From positions 234,127 through 298,126 of the forward strand of contig NZ_OMOJ01000005.1 of assembly GCF_900302505.1 (NCBI RefSeq): 64,000 bases of DNA, read 5' to 3'. A program made the translations under genes and the position numbers. Under the pieces are notes generated by a model that searched no databases, was not told where the DNA came from, and saw nothing but the letters and a program-made list of their open reading frames with translations. Each line of letters opens with the position of its first letter. Positions within the stretch are counted from its first letter, which is position 1. The stretch is from Pseudoprimorskyibacter insulae. Lineage in GTDB: Bacteria > Pseudomonadota > Alphaproteobacteria > Rhodobacterales > Rhodobacteraceae. This document shows, one piece after another, positions 35,759 to 43,355 of this stretch.

Positions 35759-36729
35759 AACGGGCTCATCTCATTCTCGCTTTGATCGGCATTGCTGTGC
35801 TGATCCTCGCCCCCATCGGGCAGAAGAACTACATCATCTACGTGCTGTGTTCTTGGCTGATGTTCTCGATCGCTGCGATGGGCCTGAACCTGACGCTTGG
35901 CTATGCCGGGCAGGTCAGCCTTGCACAGGCCAGCTTTATTGGCATCGGGGCCTATATCACCTCGCTTCTGACGCTGGCCGGGTATCACTGGGTGTTTGGC
36001 TGGCTGGCCGCCATGGGCGCGACATTTGTGATTGGCCTGTTGCTGGGGTATCCCGCGCTTAGGGTACAGCACCATTTCCTGGCCTTCGTCACACTGGCCT
36101 TTAACACCATCGTGTTTCTGGTCCTGCGCAACGAAGAAGAGATCACCGGCGGATCCTTTGGTCTGGTCGGCATGCCCCGGCCCGAATTCTTCGGCATCAA
36201 GACCATGCCGCAGCTGAACTTCTATTACTTCGTGCTGGTCCTGTTCGTCATTTCGGCCTTTGTCTTCTGGTGGATCGTGCATTCCCCATGGGGCCGCGCC
36301 TTCAAAGCGCTGCGCGAAAACCCGATCCGCGCCGAGAGCCTTGGCGTCGACACCCGCCGCATCACCCTGTTGGCCTTTGCCATCGGGTCGGCCTTTGGCG
36401 GCGGCGCGGGTGCGATCATGGCCCCATTGGTGCAATTCATCGAACCGGGCAGCTTTGCGCTGATCCATTCGCTGAAAATCCTGCTGATGGTCGTCGTGGG
36501 CGGCGCTGGCTTCTTCTATGGGCCGATGCTGGGCGCGGCTGTGGTCATCATCCTGCCCGAGTTCCTGCGCTTTACCGAAGGCTACTACCTGATCATCTAT
36601 GCCTTCCTTGTCATCGTGCTGATGGTCTATTCGCCATCGGGTCTGATCGGGCTTGGCAGCAAGCTGATGGCCCGGTTCCGCCCGAAACAAGAGGTCCGCA
36701 AAGATATGGCCAAGGGGGCGCAGCTGTGA
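35755..36729 (+). CDS. LivM-type ABC permease (cluster 1)
   Basis: 324 aa, about nine to ten membrane helices. Family marks: MGLNLTLGYAGQVSLAQASF, then GRAFKALRENPIRAESLGVD (the cytoplasmic loop that contacts the ATPases) and PLVQFIEPGSFALIHSLKIL. The stop overlaps the LivG-type gene start (GTGA). Partner of the preceding permease. Confidence 0.92.
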   Translation: MKRAHLILALIGIAVLILAPIGQKNYIIYVLCSWLMFSIAAMGLNLTLGYAGQVSLAQASFIGIGAYITSLLTLAGYHWVFGWLAAMGATFVIGLLLGYPALRVQHHFLAFVTLAFNTIVFLVLRNEEEITGGSFGLVGMPRPEFFGIKTMPQLNFYYFVLVLFVISAFVFWWIVHSPWGRAFKALRENPIRAESLGVDTRRITLLAFAIGSAFGGGAGAIMAPLVQFIEPGSFALIHSLKILLMVVVGGAGFFYGPMLGAAVVIILPEFLRFTEGYYLIIYAFLVIVLMVYSPSGLIGLGSKLMARFRPKQEVRKDMAKGAQL

Positions 36730-37472
36730 CCGATACTGTACTGTCCATCCGCAACATCTCGAAATCCTTTGGCGGCATTCACGCCGTGCGCGATGTCAGC
36801 TTTGATGTGCAAAAGGGCGAAGTTCTGGGCCTGATCGGCCCGAACGGGTCTGGCAAATCCACGCTGTTCAACTGTGTTCTGGGCCAGCTAAAGCCCGACA
36901 CAGGCGAGGTGCGGGTCAACGATCAGACCGTGGCGGGCATGCGCGCCGCGGCCCTGAACAAGCTGGGCGTCGGGCGCACCTTTCAGCAACTGTCGGTTTT
37001 CCCGCAGATGAGCGTGCTTGAGAACATCATTCTGGCCGGTCAAGAACACCAGGGCACCATGGCCACGCGCCTGTTTGGCCCCTCAGATGCGGGGCTGACC
37101 GCCGAAGCCGACCAGATGATCAAGTTCTTCCGGCTGGAACATCTGCGCGATGAAATGGCCGGCAGCCTGTCCTATGGCCAGCAAAAGCTGGTCGATGCGG
37201 CGATGGCCTTTATGGCGGGGCCAAGCCTTGTTCTGCTGGATGAACCGGCAGGCGGGGTGAACCTGACCATGCTGGCCAACCTCAAAGACCGGCTGAGGGC
37301 CTATAACCGCGAACACGGCACCACCTTCGTCGTGATCGAGCACAATATGGAATTCGTCATGAGCCTGTGCACGCGGATCATCGTTCTGGCCGAAGGCGCG
37401 ATCATCGCCGAAGGCACGCCCGATGAAATCCGCAGCAACCAGCAAGTCATTGACGCATATCTGGGGGGCTGA
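36726..37472 (+). CDS. LivG-type ABC ATPase (cluster 1)
   Basis: 248 aa. Walker A GPNGSGKSTLFN near residue 40, signature LSYGQQKLVDAAMAF, Walker B LVLLDEPAGGVN, and switch His in VIEHNMEFVM. The signature begins LSYGQ rather than LSGGQ, which is usual for LivG. The GTG start overlapping the upstream stop by four bases was chosen because the protein then begins at the family N-terminus (TDTVLSIRNISKSFGGIHAV). Confidence 0.92.
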   Translation: MTDTVLSIRNISKSFGGIHAVRDVSFDVQKGEVLGLIGPNGSGKSTLFNCVLGQLKPDTGEVRVNDQTVAGMRAAALNKLGVGRTFQQLSVFPQMSVLENIILAGQEHQGTMATRLFGPSDAGLTAEADQMIKFFRLEHLRDEMAGSLSYGQQKLVDAAMAFMAGPSLVLLDEPAGGVNLTMLANLKDRLRAYNREHGTTFVVIEHNMEFVMSLCTRIIVLAEGAIIAEGTPDEIRSNQQVIDAYLGG

Positions 37473-37475
37473 GCC

Positions 37476-38204
37476 ATGCTTGAACTCAAAGACCTACACG
37501 GCGGTTACGGCAAGATCCAAATCCTGAACGGCACCTCCTTCAAGATCCCGCCTGCGTCGATCACCACGGTTATTGGCCCCAATGGGGCGGGCAAGTCGAC
37601 GGTCTTCAAGGCGGTGTTCGGGCTGCTGAACATCACCTCGGGGCAGATCCTGATGGATGGTCAGGATGTCACCCGACGCACGCCGAAACAGATGATCGAT
37701 GCCGGTGTCACCTATGTCCCGCAAGGGCGCAACGTGGTGCCGCAGCTCTCGGTCTATCACAACCTCGAACTGGGCGGCATCACCTCGAACAATCAGGCGC
37801 GGGTGCGCGACCGGATCGAACAGGTGATGGACCAGTTCCCGATGCTGCGCCAATTCAAGGACCGCAAGGCGATCGAACTGTCAGGCGGCCAGCAAAAGCA
37901 GCTAGAGGTGGCGCGCACGCTGCTGTTGGACCCCAAGCTGATCTTGATCGATGAGCCGTCCATCGGCCTGTCGCCCAATCTGGTGCAAGAGGTGTTCCGC
38001 ACCCTGCAAGCGCTACGCGATCAAGGCGTCACCATTCTGATGGTGGAACAGAACGCCAAATCCGCGCTGGCCATGTCAGACTACGGTCTGGTGCTGGAAC
38101 TGGGCCAAACCCGGATGCATGACGCCGCCGACAAACTGCTGGCCGACCCGCGCGTCGGGCATCTGTTCCTTGGCGGTCACATCGAAGAAGAGGAAACCGC
38201 ATAA
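37476..38204 (+). CDS. LivF-type ABC ATPase (cluster 1)
   Basis: 242 aa. Walker A GPNGAGKSTVFKAV, signature LSGGQQKQLEVAR, Walker B LILIDEPSIGLSP, switch region LMVEQNAKSALAMSDYG. Second ATPase of the importer, three bases after the LivG-type gene. Its stop shares a base with the start of the AroQ-like gene (TAATG), tying the importer to that enzyme. Confidence 0.92.
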   Translation: MLELKDLHGGYGKIQILNGTSFKIPPASITTVIGPNGAGKSTVFKAVFGLLNITSGQILMDGQDVTRRTPKQMIDAGVTYVPQGRNVVPQLSVYHNLELGGITSNNQARVRDRIEQVMDQFPMLRQFKDRKAIELSGGQQKQLEVARTLLLDPKLILIDEPSIGLSPNLVQEVFRTLQALRDQGVTILMVEQNAKSALAMSDYGLVLELGQTRMHDAADKLLADPRVGHLFLGGHIEEEETA

Positions 38205-38635
38205 TGGTGCGTCCGATCCACGTGCTCAATGGTCCAAACCTGAACCTTCTGGGCCTGCGAGAGCCGCATATCTACGGGCACACCACCCTTGCGCAGATCG
38301 AAACCATGTGCCGCGATGCGGCGCGTGGGGATCTGTTCTTTGGCCAGACCAACCACGAAGGCCAGATGGTGGATTGGATTCACGAAGCCCGCGAAACGGC
38401 GGGCGGGATCATCATCAATCCGGCCGGACTGTCGTTTCATTCGGTGGCCGTGCTGGATGCGCTGAACACCTTCGAAGGCCCAAAGATCGAGCTACACATC
38501 TCGAACATCCATGCCCGCGATGAAGCACACCGCCATTCCCTGCTGTCACAAGCCGTCACGGCGGTGATTGCAGGGCTTGGGGCCAAGGGCTACCCCGTGG
38601 CGGTTGGCGCGATGTACGGGGCGATGGGCGATTAG
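38204..38635 (+). CDS. AroQ-like type II dehydroquinase homologue with altered substrate site
   Basis: 143 aa, the normal subunit size of dodecameric type II dehydroquinases. N-terminal LNGPNLNLLGLREPHIYG is canonical, with Arg19 and Tyr24 of the lid; NHEGQMVDWIHEA and HISNIHARDE (catalytic His98) are also present. Two normally fixed substrate contacts differ: the NPxxxTHTS stretch reads NPAGLSFHS, so the usual His is Phe78, and the Arg after HARxxx is His109 (DEAHRHS). I therefore expect a changed substrate, or catabolic rather than biosynthetic work. It is co-translated with the importer upstream. Confidence 0.85.
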   Translation: MVRPIHVLNGPNLNLLGLREPHIYGHTTLAQIETMCRDAARGDLFFGQTNHEGQMVDWIHEARETAGGIIINPAGLSFHSVAVLDALNTFEGPKIELHISNIHARDEAHRHSLLSQAVTAVIAGLGAKGYPVAVGAMYGAMGD

Positions 38636-38670
38636 AGGCACCGACTGTTACACGCGCCGGAATTCATGCT

Positions 38671-38701
38671 AGGCACTCCGATACCATAAATCGGGGTGCC
38701 T
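38671..38701 (+). promoter_or_regulatory. Hairpin covering the ribosome site of the 135-aa gene
   Basis: AGGCACTCCGAT (38671-38682) pairs over 12 positions (one G-U) with ATCGGGGTGCCT (38690-38701), loop ACCATAA. The 3' arm contains the only Shine-Dalgarno-like GGGGTG and ends one base before the ATG at 38703. It could block translation, or terminate the liv-aroQ transcript, though no U-tract follows. Confidence 0.5.
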
Positions 38702-38702
38702 T

Positions 38703-39110
38703 ATGCATTGGGACGATGTGTCAGAGCTTTTTGCGGCTGATGGCAGCCTGCGCGATATCCTTGTGTCCGGCACCACGTCGGCGGATTGGGATCGTATGAT
38801 CCACCTGGCCTCACAGCTTGGCACGCTGTCCTACCAATGCGACGGACAAAATGCGGCGCGGCCTGCCATGGGCGACCTGCTGCGCGACACGGACCACGCC
38901 CATTGCCTGAAGATTGACTTGGGCGGACCTGTCGCAATCACGCATTTCCTCTCGGCAGATGACATTGATCTGGATATCGACCCGCGCGAAATCCAAACCC
39001 AAGACGCCTTGGACAAGGTGCTGACCTTCTGCGCCCAATTGGGCCGCGCGCTGGGGCGCGATGTGGTCATCACCGAAGAAAACGACACCAAGGCCGAATT
39101 GCTGCGCTAA
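38703..39110 (+). CDS. Hypothetical protein (135 aa)
   Basis: Not recognised. Soluble, acidic, no signal peptide or membrane segment; begins MHWDDVSELFAADGSLRD, holds two Cys in its first half and one near residue 110. Sequence character (alternating hydrophobic strands and helices) suggests a small alpha/beta domain. It lies 67 bases after the AroQ-like gene and convergent to the SDR gene. The ribosome site is buried in a 12-bp hairpin. Confidence 0.65.
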   Translation: MHWDDVSELFAADGSLRDILVSGTTSADWDRMIHLASQLGTLSYQCDGQNAARPAMGDLLRDTDHAHCLKIDLGGPVAITHFLSADDIDLDIDPREIQTQDALDKVLTFCAQLGRALGRDVVITEENDTKAELLR

Positions 39111-39152
39111 GCACACGCCCGACATTCGAGGCAGATCACCGGCCGCTAAGCG

Positions 39153-39929
39153 TCAGTTATAGCCCGGCCTTGGGACGTGGCTCATCAGGGTCTGGGCATA
39201 TCCGCCGTCGACAATGATTTCCTGCCCGCTGACATAGCTGGCCCGGTCGGACGCCAGAAACAGCACCGCCTCGGCGATGTCCTCTACCCGGCCAATTCGG
39301 CGCATGGGCACGACGGCCTCTCGGGCGGCTTTGGTCTTGGCATCGGCATAGAACGCCTCCGACAAGGGGGTGCGGACCAAGCCGGGGGCAACCACGTTGG
39401 ACCGCACTCCTTGCGGGCCCCATTCATAGGCCAATTGCCGCGACAGCATCGACACCGCCGCCTTGGATGCAGAATAGGCGTTGGAAAAGGCCTGCTGATG
39501 ATTGCCCGAGATCGACCCGACGTGCACCAAGGCCCCCTGCCCGCGCGCCAGCATCGGACGCCCGAAACACTGGGCGCAGCGCAGATAGCCGGTCAGGTTG
39601 ACGTCGAGCATCTTTTGCCACGCGGCGATATCCACCTCGGCCAAGGCGCCGGGGCTTAGGAAGGCGGCGTTGTTGACCAGAATATCCACCGGGCCAAGCT
39701 GCGCCTCAATCGCGGCGGCGGCGTGGCCCAAACTTTCGTCCGAGGTCACATCGCACGCCAGACCCAAGCCGCCCATTTCTTGGGCCGCAGCCGCGACCGC
39801 ATCGCCGTTCAGATCCAGCAGCGCAACCTTGGCCCCTTGCGCGACCAATGCCTCCGCAATCGCCTTGCCAATGCCGCCGCCCGCGCCGGTGACAACCGCG
39901 CAGCGCCCGTCCAGACCAAGCCAGCTCAT
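39153..39929 (-). CDS. Short-chain dehydrogenase/reductase
   Basis: 258 aa classical SDR. Cofactor site VVTGAGGGIGKAIAEAL, Asp after the second strand (LLDLNGD) pointing to NAD(H), NNAA motif in ILVNNAAFL, catalytic Ser in VGSISGN, and YSASK with Tyr and Lys. It closes with the typical SGQEIIVDGGYAQT. It probably interconverts a ring alcohol and ketone for the flavoprotein encoded just upstream, whose stop it overlaps by four bases. Substrate unknown. Confidence 0.9.
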   Translation of the reverse strand: MSWLGLDGRCAVVTGAGGGIGKAIAEALVAQGAKVALLDLNGDAVAAAAQEMGGLGLACDVTSDESLGHAAAAIEAQLGPVDILVNNAAFLSPGALAEVDIAAWQKMLDVNLTGYLRCAQCFGRPMLARGQGALVHVGSISGNHQQAFSNAYSASKAAVSMLSRQLAYEWGPQGVRSNVVAPGLVRTPLSEAFYADAKTKAAREAVVPMRRIGRVEDIAEAVLFLASDRASYVSGQEIIVDGGYAQTLMSHVPRPGYN

Positions 39930-41647
39930 GCCGCGCCCCCTTTGGTGATGCCTGCAAGATGCCGCCCGGTGATATAGCCAAACACCATCGCCGGCCCCAG
40001 GGTGATGCCCGCGCCGGGGTAATTGCCACCCATGATCGACGCGCGGTCATTGCCCACGGCAAACAGACCCTCAATCGGTGCGCCCGCCTCATTGAGCACT
40101 TGGCCAGATACCGTGGTGCGCAGCCCGTCAAACGTGCCCAGATCGCCCATGATGATCTTCAGCGCGTAGAATGGCCCTTTCTGGATCGGACCGACGCAGG
40201 GGTTGGGCTTATGGTCTGGGTCGGCCAGATAACGGTTGAAGCTGGTCTTGCCACGGCCAAACTGCGGATCTTCGCCGCGTTCGGCAGGACCGTTATAGGC
40301 CACGACCGTCGCTTCTAGCTCTTTGGGGTCAATGCCGGTTTTCGCCGCCAATTCGGCCAGAGTCGCGCCCTTTTGCAAGTACCCGTTGGCGATATATTTG
40401 GCCAATGGCACCGGCGCGGGTTTGGCATAGCCCAGCCCGTATTTGCGGATCGTCGGGTGATCGCAGATCAGCCAAGCCGCCGTTTCCGTCTGCCCTTCGC
40501 AAGCCCGCATCAAGGCCGCGCCCACGTCGTGATAACTTTCGCTTTCGTTGGTGAACCGCTTGCCCGATTTCAGCACCGCAATGATCCCCGGCTTATACCG
40601 GTCAAGCAAATGCGGAAATGCGCCGAACTTGCCCTTCCCCATCGGCACCTTCGACACCGGCATCCACGCCGATGTGTCGTTAAATTCAATCGGGGCATGC
40701 CCGCCCACCGCCTCCGCCAGCCGGATACCATCGCCGGTATTGCCTTCCGGCACCGGGCTGAAATGTTCGCCGCCGCGCCGCAAATGCGGATAGGCCTGTT
40801 TCAGCTTTTCCACGTCATGAGCAAAGCCGCCGGTGGCGATCACCACACCCTTGCGCGCGGTCAGCGTCACATCACCCGCAGCCCCGGCCACCCGCACGCC
40901 CGAGATCTTGCCGTCGCTGACAAGCAATTCCTTGGCAGGCGTGTCGGTGAAAATCTCAATCGCCAGATCAAAGGCCGATTTGGCCAGCCGCGCCGCCAGC
41001 GCATTGCCGCTGGTCACCTGCACACCGCGCCCATGCTTGGCCACTTCGGCAAAATGCTTGGCCATGCGTTTGGTCACATAGGCAAAGCTGCGGGCGCTTT
41101 TGGTGGCGTTGAAGAAATGTTTGATGTCCGCATTGGAGGAGTTGAACATCATGCCCATGAACGTGATCGTCGCCAAAGGCGGGCGCAGCCGTTTCAGGTT
41201 CTCGCCCAAGCTTGAGGTATCAAAGGGTGCCGCCAACACCGACCGCCCCACATCCACACCGCCCGGCACATCCGGGTGATAATCGGGGTAAAGCGTGGGG
41301 ATGAACTTCACCTCGGTTTCGCGTTCGAACCAATCGATCATTTCAGGGCCGGTGTCGATGAAGGTCTCGACCATATCGGCGTTGTAGAAATTGCCGGTCT
41401 CTTCCTTCATGTACTGGATCGCAGCCTCGCGCGTATCACTGACCCCAGCTTCCCGCGCATGGCGGTTCATCGGAACCCACAGAACCCCGCCCGAAAAGGC
41501 GGTGGTGCCGCCAAAGACCGGCTCCTTTTCGATCACGACAACGGAAGCGCCATGCTTTTTCGCGGTGATGGCAGTGGCAAGCCCGCTGGCCCCCGACCCG
41601 ATCACGATCACGTCATAAGTTTCATTTTGATCCGGCTTTGTACGCAT
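39926..41647 (-). CDS. FAD-dependent dehydrogenase, 3-ketosteroid Delta1-dehydrogenase-like (paralogue 3)
   Basis: 573 aa. FAD site DVIVIGSGASGLATAITAKK, then VVIEKEPVFGGTTAFSGG; C-terminal IMGGNYPGAGITLGPAMVFG with the YPGAG that corresponds to the catalytic Tyr/Gly of KstD; RFTNESESYHDVGAA is shared with the two paralogues at 27393 and 30063. The ATG at 41647 is preceded by GGGGAGGAGACC; an in-frame extension to 41773 runs through the operator region. First gene of a two-gene operon with the SDR, divergent from the AraC-type regulator, with an AraC-type operator 54 bases before its start. Confidence 0.9.
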   Translation of the reverse strand: MRTKPDQNETYDVIVIGSGASGLATAITAKKHGASVVVIEKEPVFGGTTAFSGGVLWVPMNRHAREAGVSDTREAAIQYMKEETGNFYNADMVETFIDTGPEMIDWFERETEVKFIPTLYPDYHPDVPGGVDVGRSVLAAPFDTSSLGENLKRLRPPLATITFMGMMFNSSNADIKHFFNATKSARSFAYVTKRMAKHFAEVAKHGRGVQVTSGNALAARLAKSAFDLAIEIFTDTPAKELLVSDGKISGVRVAGAAGDVTLTARKGVVIATGGFAHDVEKLKQAYPHLRRGGEHFSPVPEGNTGDGIRLAEAVGGHAPIEFNDTSAWMPVSKVPMGKGKFGAFPHLLDRYKPGIIAVLKSGKRFTNESESYHDVGAALMRACEGQTETAAWLICDHPTIRKYGLGYAKPAPVPLAKYIANGYLQKGATLAELAAKTGIDPKELEATVVAYNGPAERGEDPQFGRGKTSFNRYLADPDHKPNPCVGPIQKGPFYALKIIMGDLGTFDGLRTTVSGQVLNEAGAPIEGLFAVGNDRASIMGGNYPGAGITLGPAMVFGYITGRHLAGITKGGAA

Positions 41648-41701
41648 GGTCTCCTCCCCTTGCGGCGTTGGGGAATTAGGCGCATCGGGGTGGATTTCGC
41701 C

Positions 41702-41729
41702 AATGGACAGGCTTGCAAATTTATTGGAC
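41702..41729 (-). promoter_or_regulatory. AraC-type operator, site A (flavoprotein/AraC divergent promoter)
   Basis: Read on the minus strand: GTCCAA, 15 bases, GTCCATT, a 21-base phased direct repeat pointing at the flavoprotein gene. CCTAAT about 21 bases after the second half-site could be the -10 box. Shares order, spacing and sequence with sites at 32648 and 42673. Confidence 0.6.
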
Positions 41730-41760
41730 AATTCGTTTCGTTCCTGAAACACAAGGCCCC

Positions 41761-42666
41761 ATGTCCAATTCACGCGCCGCGGCGATCCCCACCTTTTTCC
41801 TGTACGGAGATGAACAGCAAGACGTCGATCTGGACGCGTTGCATGTGGAACCTATCCGTGAACGATCCATGCGGCATGATTGGACAATTCACCCGCATGT
41901 GCACCCCGATCATACGCAGATCCTGTGGTTTTCCGACGGCGGCGCGACCTTCACAATTGAGGGCAAAACCTATGAGGCTGCGCCCAATTGCTTTGTGGTT
42001 CAGCCTGCTGGAATGGTGCATGACATCCGGTTTCACCCCGGCACCGAAGGCCGCGTCATCACCGCCGCCGTCAGCTTTGTCGATGCGGTGGCCAAGGATG
42101 ACCCGCGCCTGATCGAGGCCACCCGCCTGCCCGGTGCCTACCCGGTGGAAACCTCTGCCGGGCGCGATGCCATTCGCCATGCAATGGAACAATTGCTGTT
42201 TGAAACCAACACGCTTGATCCCGGTCGCCGCATGGCACTGCGGTCGCATTTCCTATCAGTGCTGGTTTGGTTGATGCGCGTATCGGCAGGTCAGGCTGGT
42301 GCTGGCCCCGCCCATCGCGGCAAGGATTACGATCTGGTCAACCGCTACCGCGCCGTGTTGGAGCGCCATTTTCACACCGAAAAAACGCTGGCCTTTTACG
42401 CCGACAAGCTGTGCATTTCACCCCAACGCCTGAATGCCGCCTGCAAAGCCCGCGCTGGGCGCACCGCGTCTGAGGTGCTCTATGATCGGATCATCGTCGA
42501 GGCCAAGCGCTGCCTGTTGTACACCGAAATGACCGTGGCCGAGATTGGCCATGCCATCGGCTATGATGACCCGGCCTACTTCAACCGGTTCTTTTCCCAG
42601 CGGGTCGGATGCCCACCCGGAACCTTCCGCAAAGACGCCGCCACAACGCGCCGCGTCGGCTCCTGA
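41761..42666 (+). CDS. AraC-family regulator, PobR/HpaA-like
   Basis: 301 aa. N-terminal cupin-type sensor domain (FFLYGDEQQDVDLDALHVE, then HPHVHPDHTQILWFSDGG) that resembles my memory of PobR/HpaA activators of 4-hydroxybenzoate and 4-hydroxyphenylacetate catabolism. The C-terminal double helix-turn-helix (about residues 195-295) has LAFYADKLCISPQRLNAACK and VAEIGHAIGYDDPAYFNRFF. The ATG at 41761 was chosen over an in-frame start at 41713, whose extra residues overlap the operator. It is divergent from flavoprotein 3; matching phased direct repeats occur before three operons, making it the probable regulator of all three. Effector probably a ring carboxylic acid. Confidence 0.9.
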   Translation: MSNSRAAAIPTFFLYGDEQQDVDLDALHVEPIRERSMRHDWTIHPHVHPDHTQILWFSDGGATFTIEGKTYEAAPNCFVVQPAGMVHDIRFHPGTEGRVITAAVSFVDAVAKDDPRLIEATRLPGAYPVETSAGRDAIRHAMEQLLFETNTLDPGRRMALRSHFLSVLVWLMRVSAGQAGAGPAHRGKDYDLVNRYRAVLERHFHTEKTLAFYADKLCISPQRLNAACKARAGRTASEVLYDRIIVEAKRCLLYTEMTVAEIGHAIGYDDPAYFNRFFSQRVGCPPGTFRKDAATTRRVGS

Positions 42667-42672
42667 CGGATC

Positions 42673-42700
42673 GTCCAACACAATTTCCAAATCGTCCATT
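42673..42700 (+). promoter_or_regulatory. AraC-type operator, site B (before NIPSNAP operon)
   Basis: GTCCAA (42673-42678), 15 bases, GTCCATT (42694-42700). It is 56 bases before the TTG start of the NIPSNAP gene, nearly the same distance as site A to its gene (54). Both half-sites match site A exactly. Confidence 0.6.
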
Positions 42701-42756
42701 TCTTTGCGCCCGGCTTCTCTGCACCTTCATGCCACGAGGGCGAAAGGAGGACGCCG

Positions 42757-43335
42757 TTGCTACTTGAGTTGCGCACCTATGACATGAAACCGGGCAAGGC
42801 CCCGGCCTATCTGACGCAGTTCAGAACCCAAGGCGTCGGGCTGGTCACAAGGCATTTGCCGATGCTGGGCTATTGGCTGGTGGACACCGGCCGCCTGAAC
42901 CGGATCGAACACCTTTGGGCCTATGCCAGTTTCGAAGAACGCGACGCCTGCCGGGCCAGTTTGGCGCAGGATGCCGAGTGGATGGAGGGGTTCATTCCCA
43001 CCGCCTTTGAACATGTCGTGGCGCAATCCAACCGGTTGATGCAGATCGAAAAATCCAGCCCAGCGCTGAAGGACGCAATCGCCCAGCGCAAGGCCCATCA
43101 CGCCAACCAAGCGGCAGATAGCCCGATGCTTGCGCAGTCGCTGCACGCGTTGGAAGTTGGCGCAAATCCAGACAATGGCGTGGGCCTGATCGGCCAGTTC
43201 CGCGTGGTGTCGGGCGACTGCCCCGGCCAGATCATCTCCCTGCGCAGCGGTGCATTTGCCGATCTGTGCACCGCCGCAACCGGCAGCTTGTCGCAGGAAA
43301 TCCTGCGCCCCCTTAGCCTTTCCCCATTGCGTTGA
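42757..43335 (+). CDS. NIPSNAP family protein (second copy)
   Basis: 192 aa. It begins MLLELRTYDMKPGKAPAYL, with the LELRTY strand of the family, and continues with LWAYASFEERDACRASL. The second half-domain is weaker. The start is a TTG at 42757 with a very strong AAAGGAGG site six bases before; no ATG fits. First gene of an operon with an acyl-CoA dehydrogenase and CoA-transferase, with a candidate AraC site upstream. The role in the pathway is not known for the family. Confidence 0.85.
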   Translation: MLLELRTYDMKPGKAPAYLTQFRTQGVGLVTRHLPMLGYWLVDTGRLNRIEHLWAYASFEERDACRASLAQDAEWMEGFIPTAFEHVVAQSNRLMQIEKSSPALKDAIAQRKAHHANQAADSPMLAQSLHALEVGANPDNGVGLIGQFRVVSGDCPGQIISLRSGAFADLCTAATGSLSQEILRPLSLSPLR

Positions 43336-43355
43336 CGCAACCCAAGGACAGCCAA

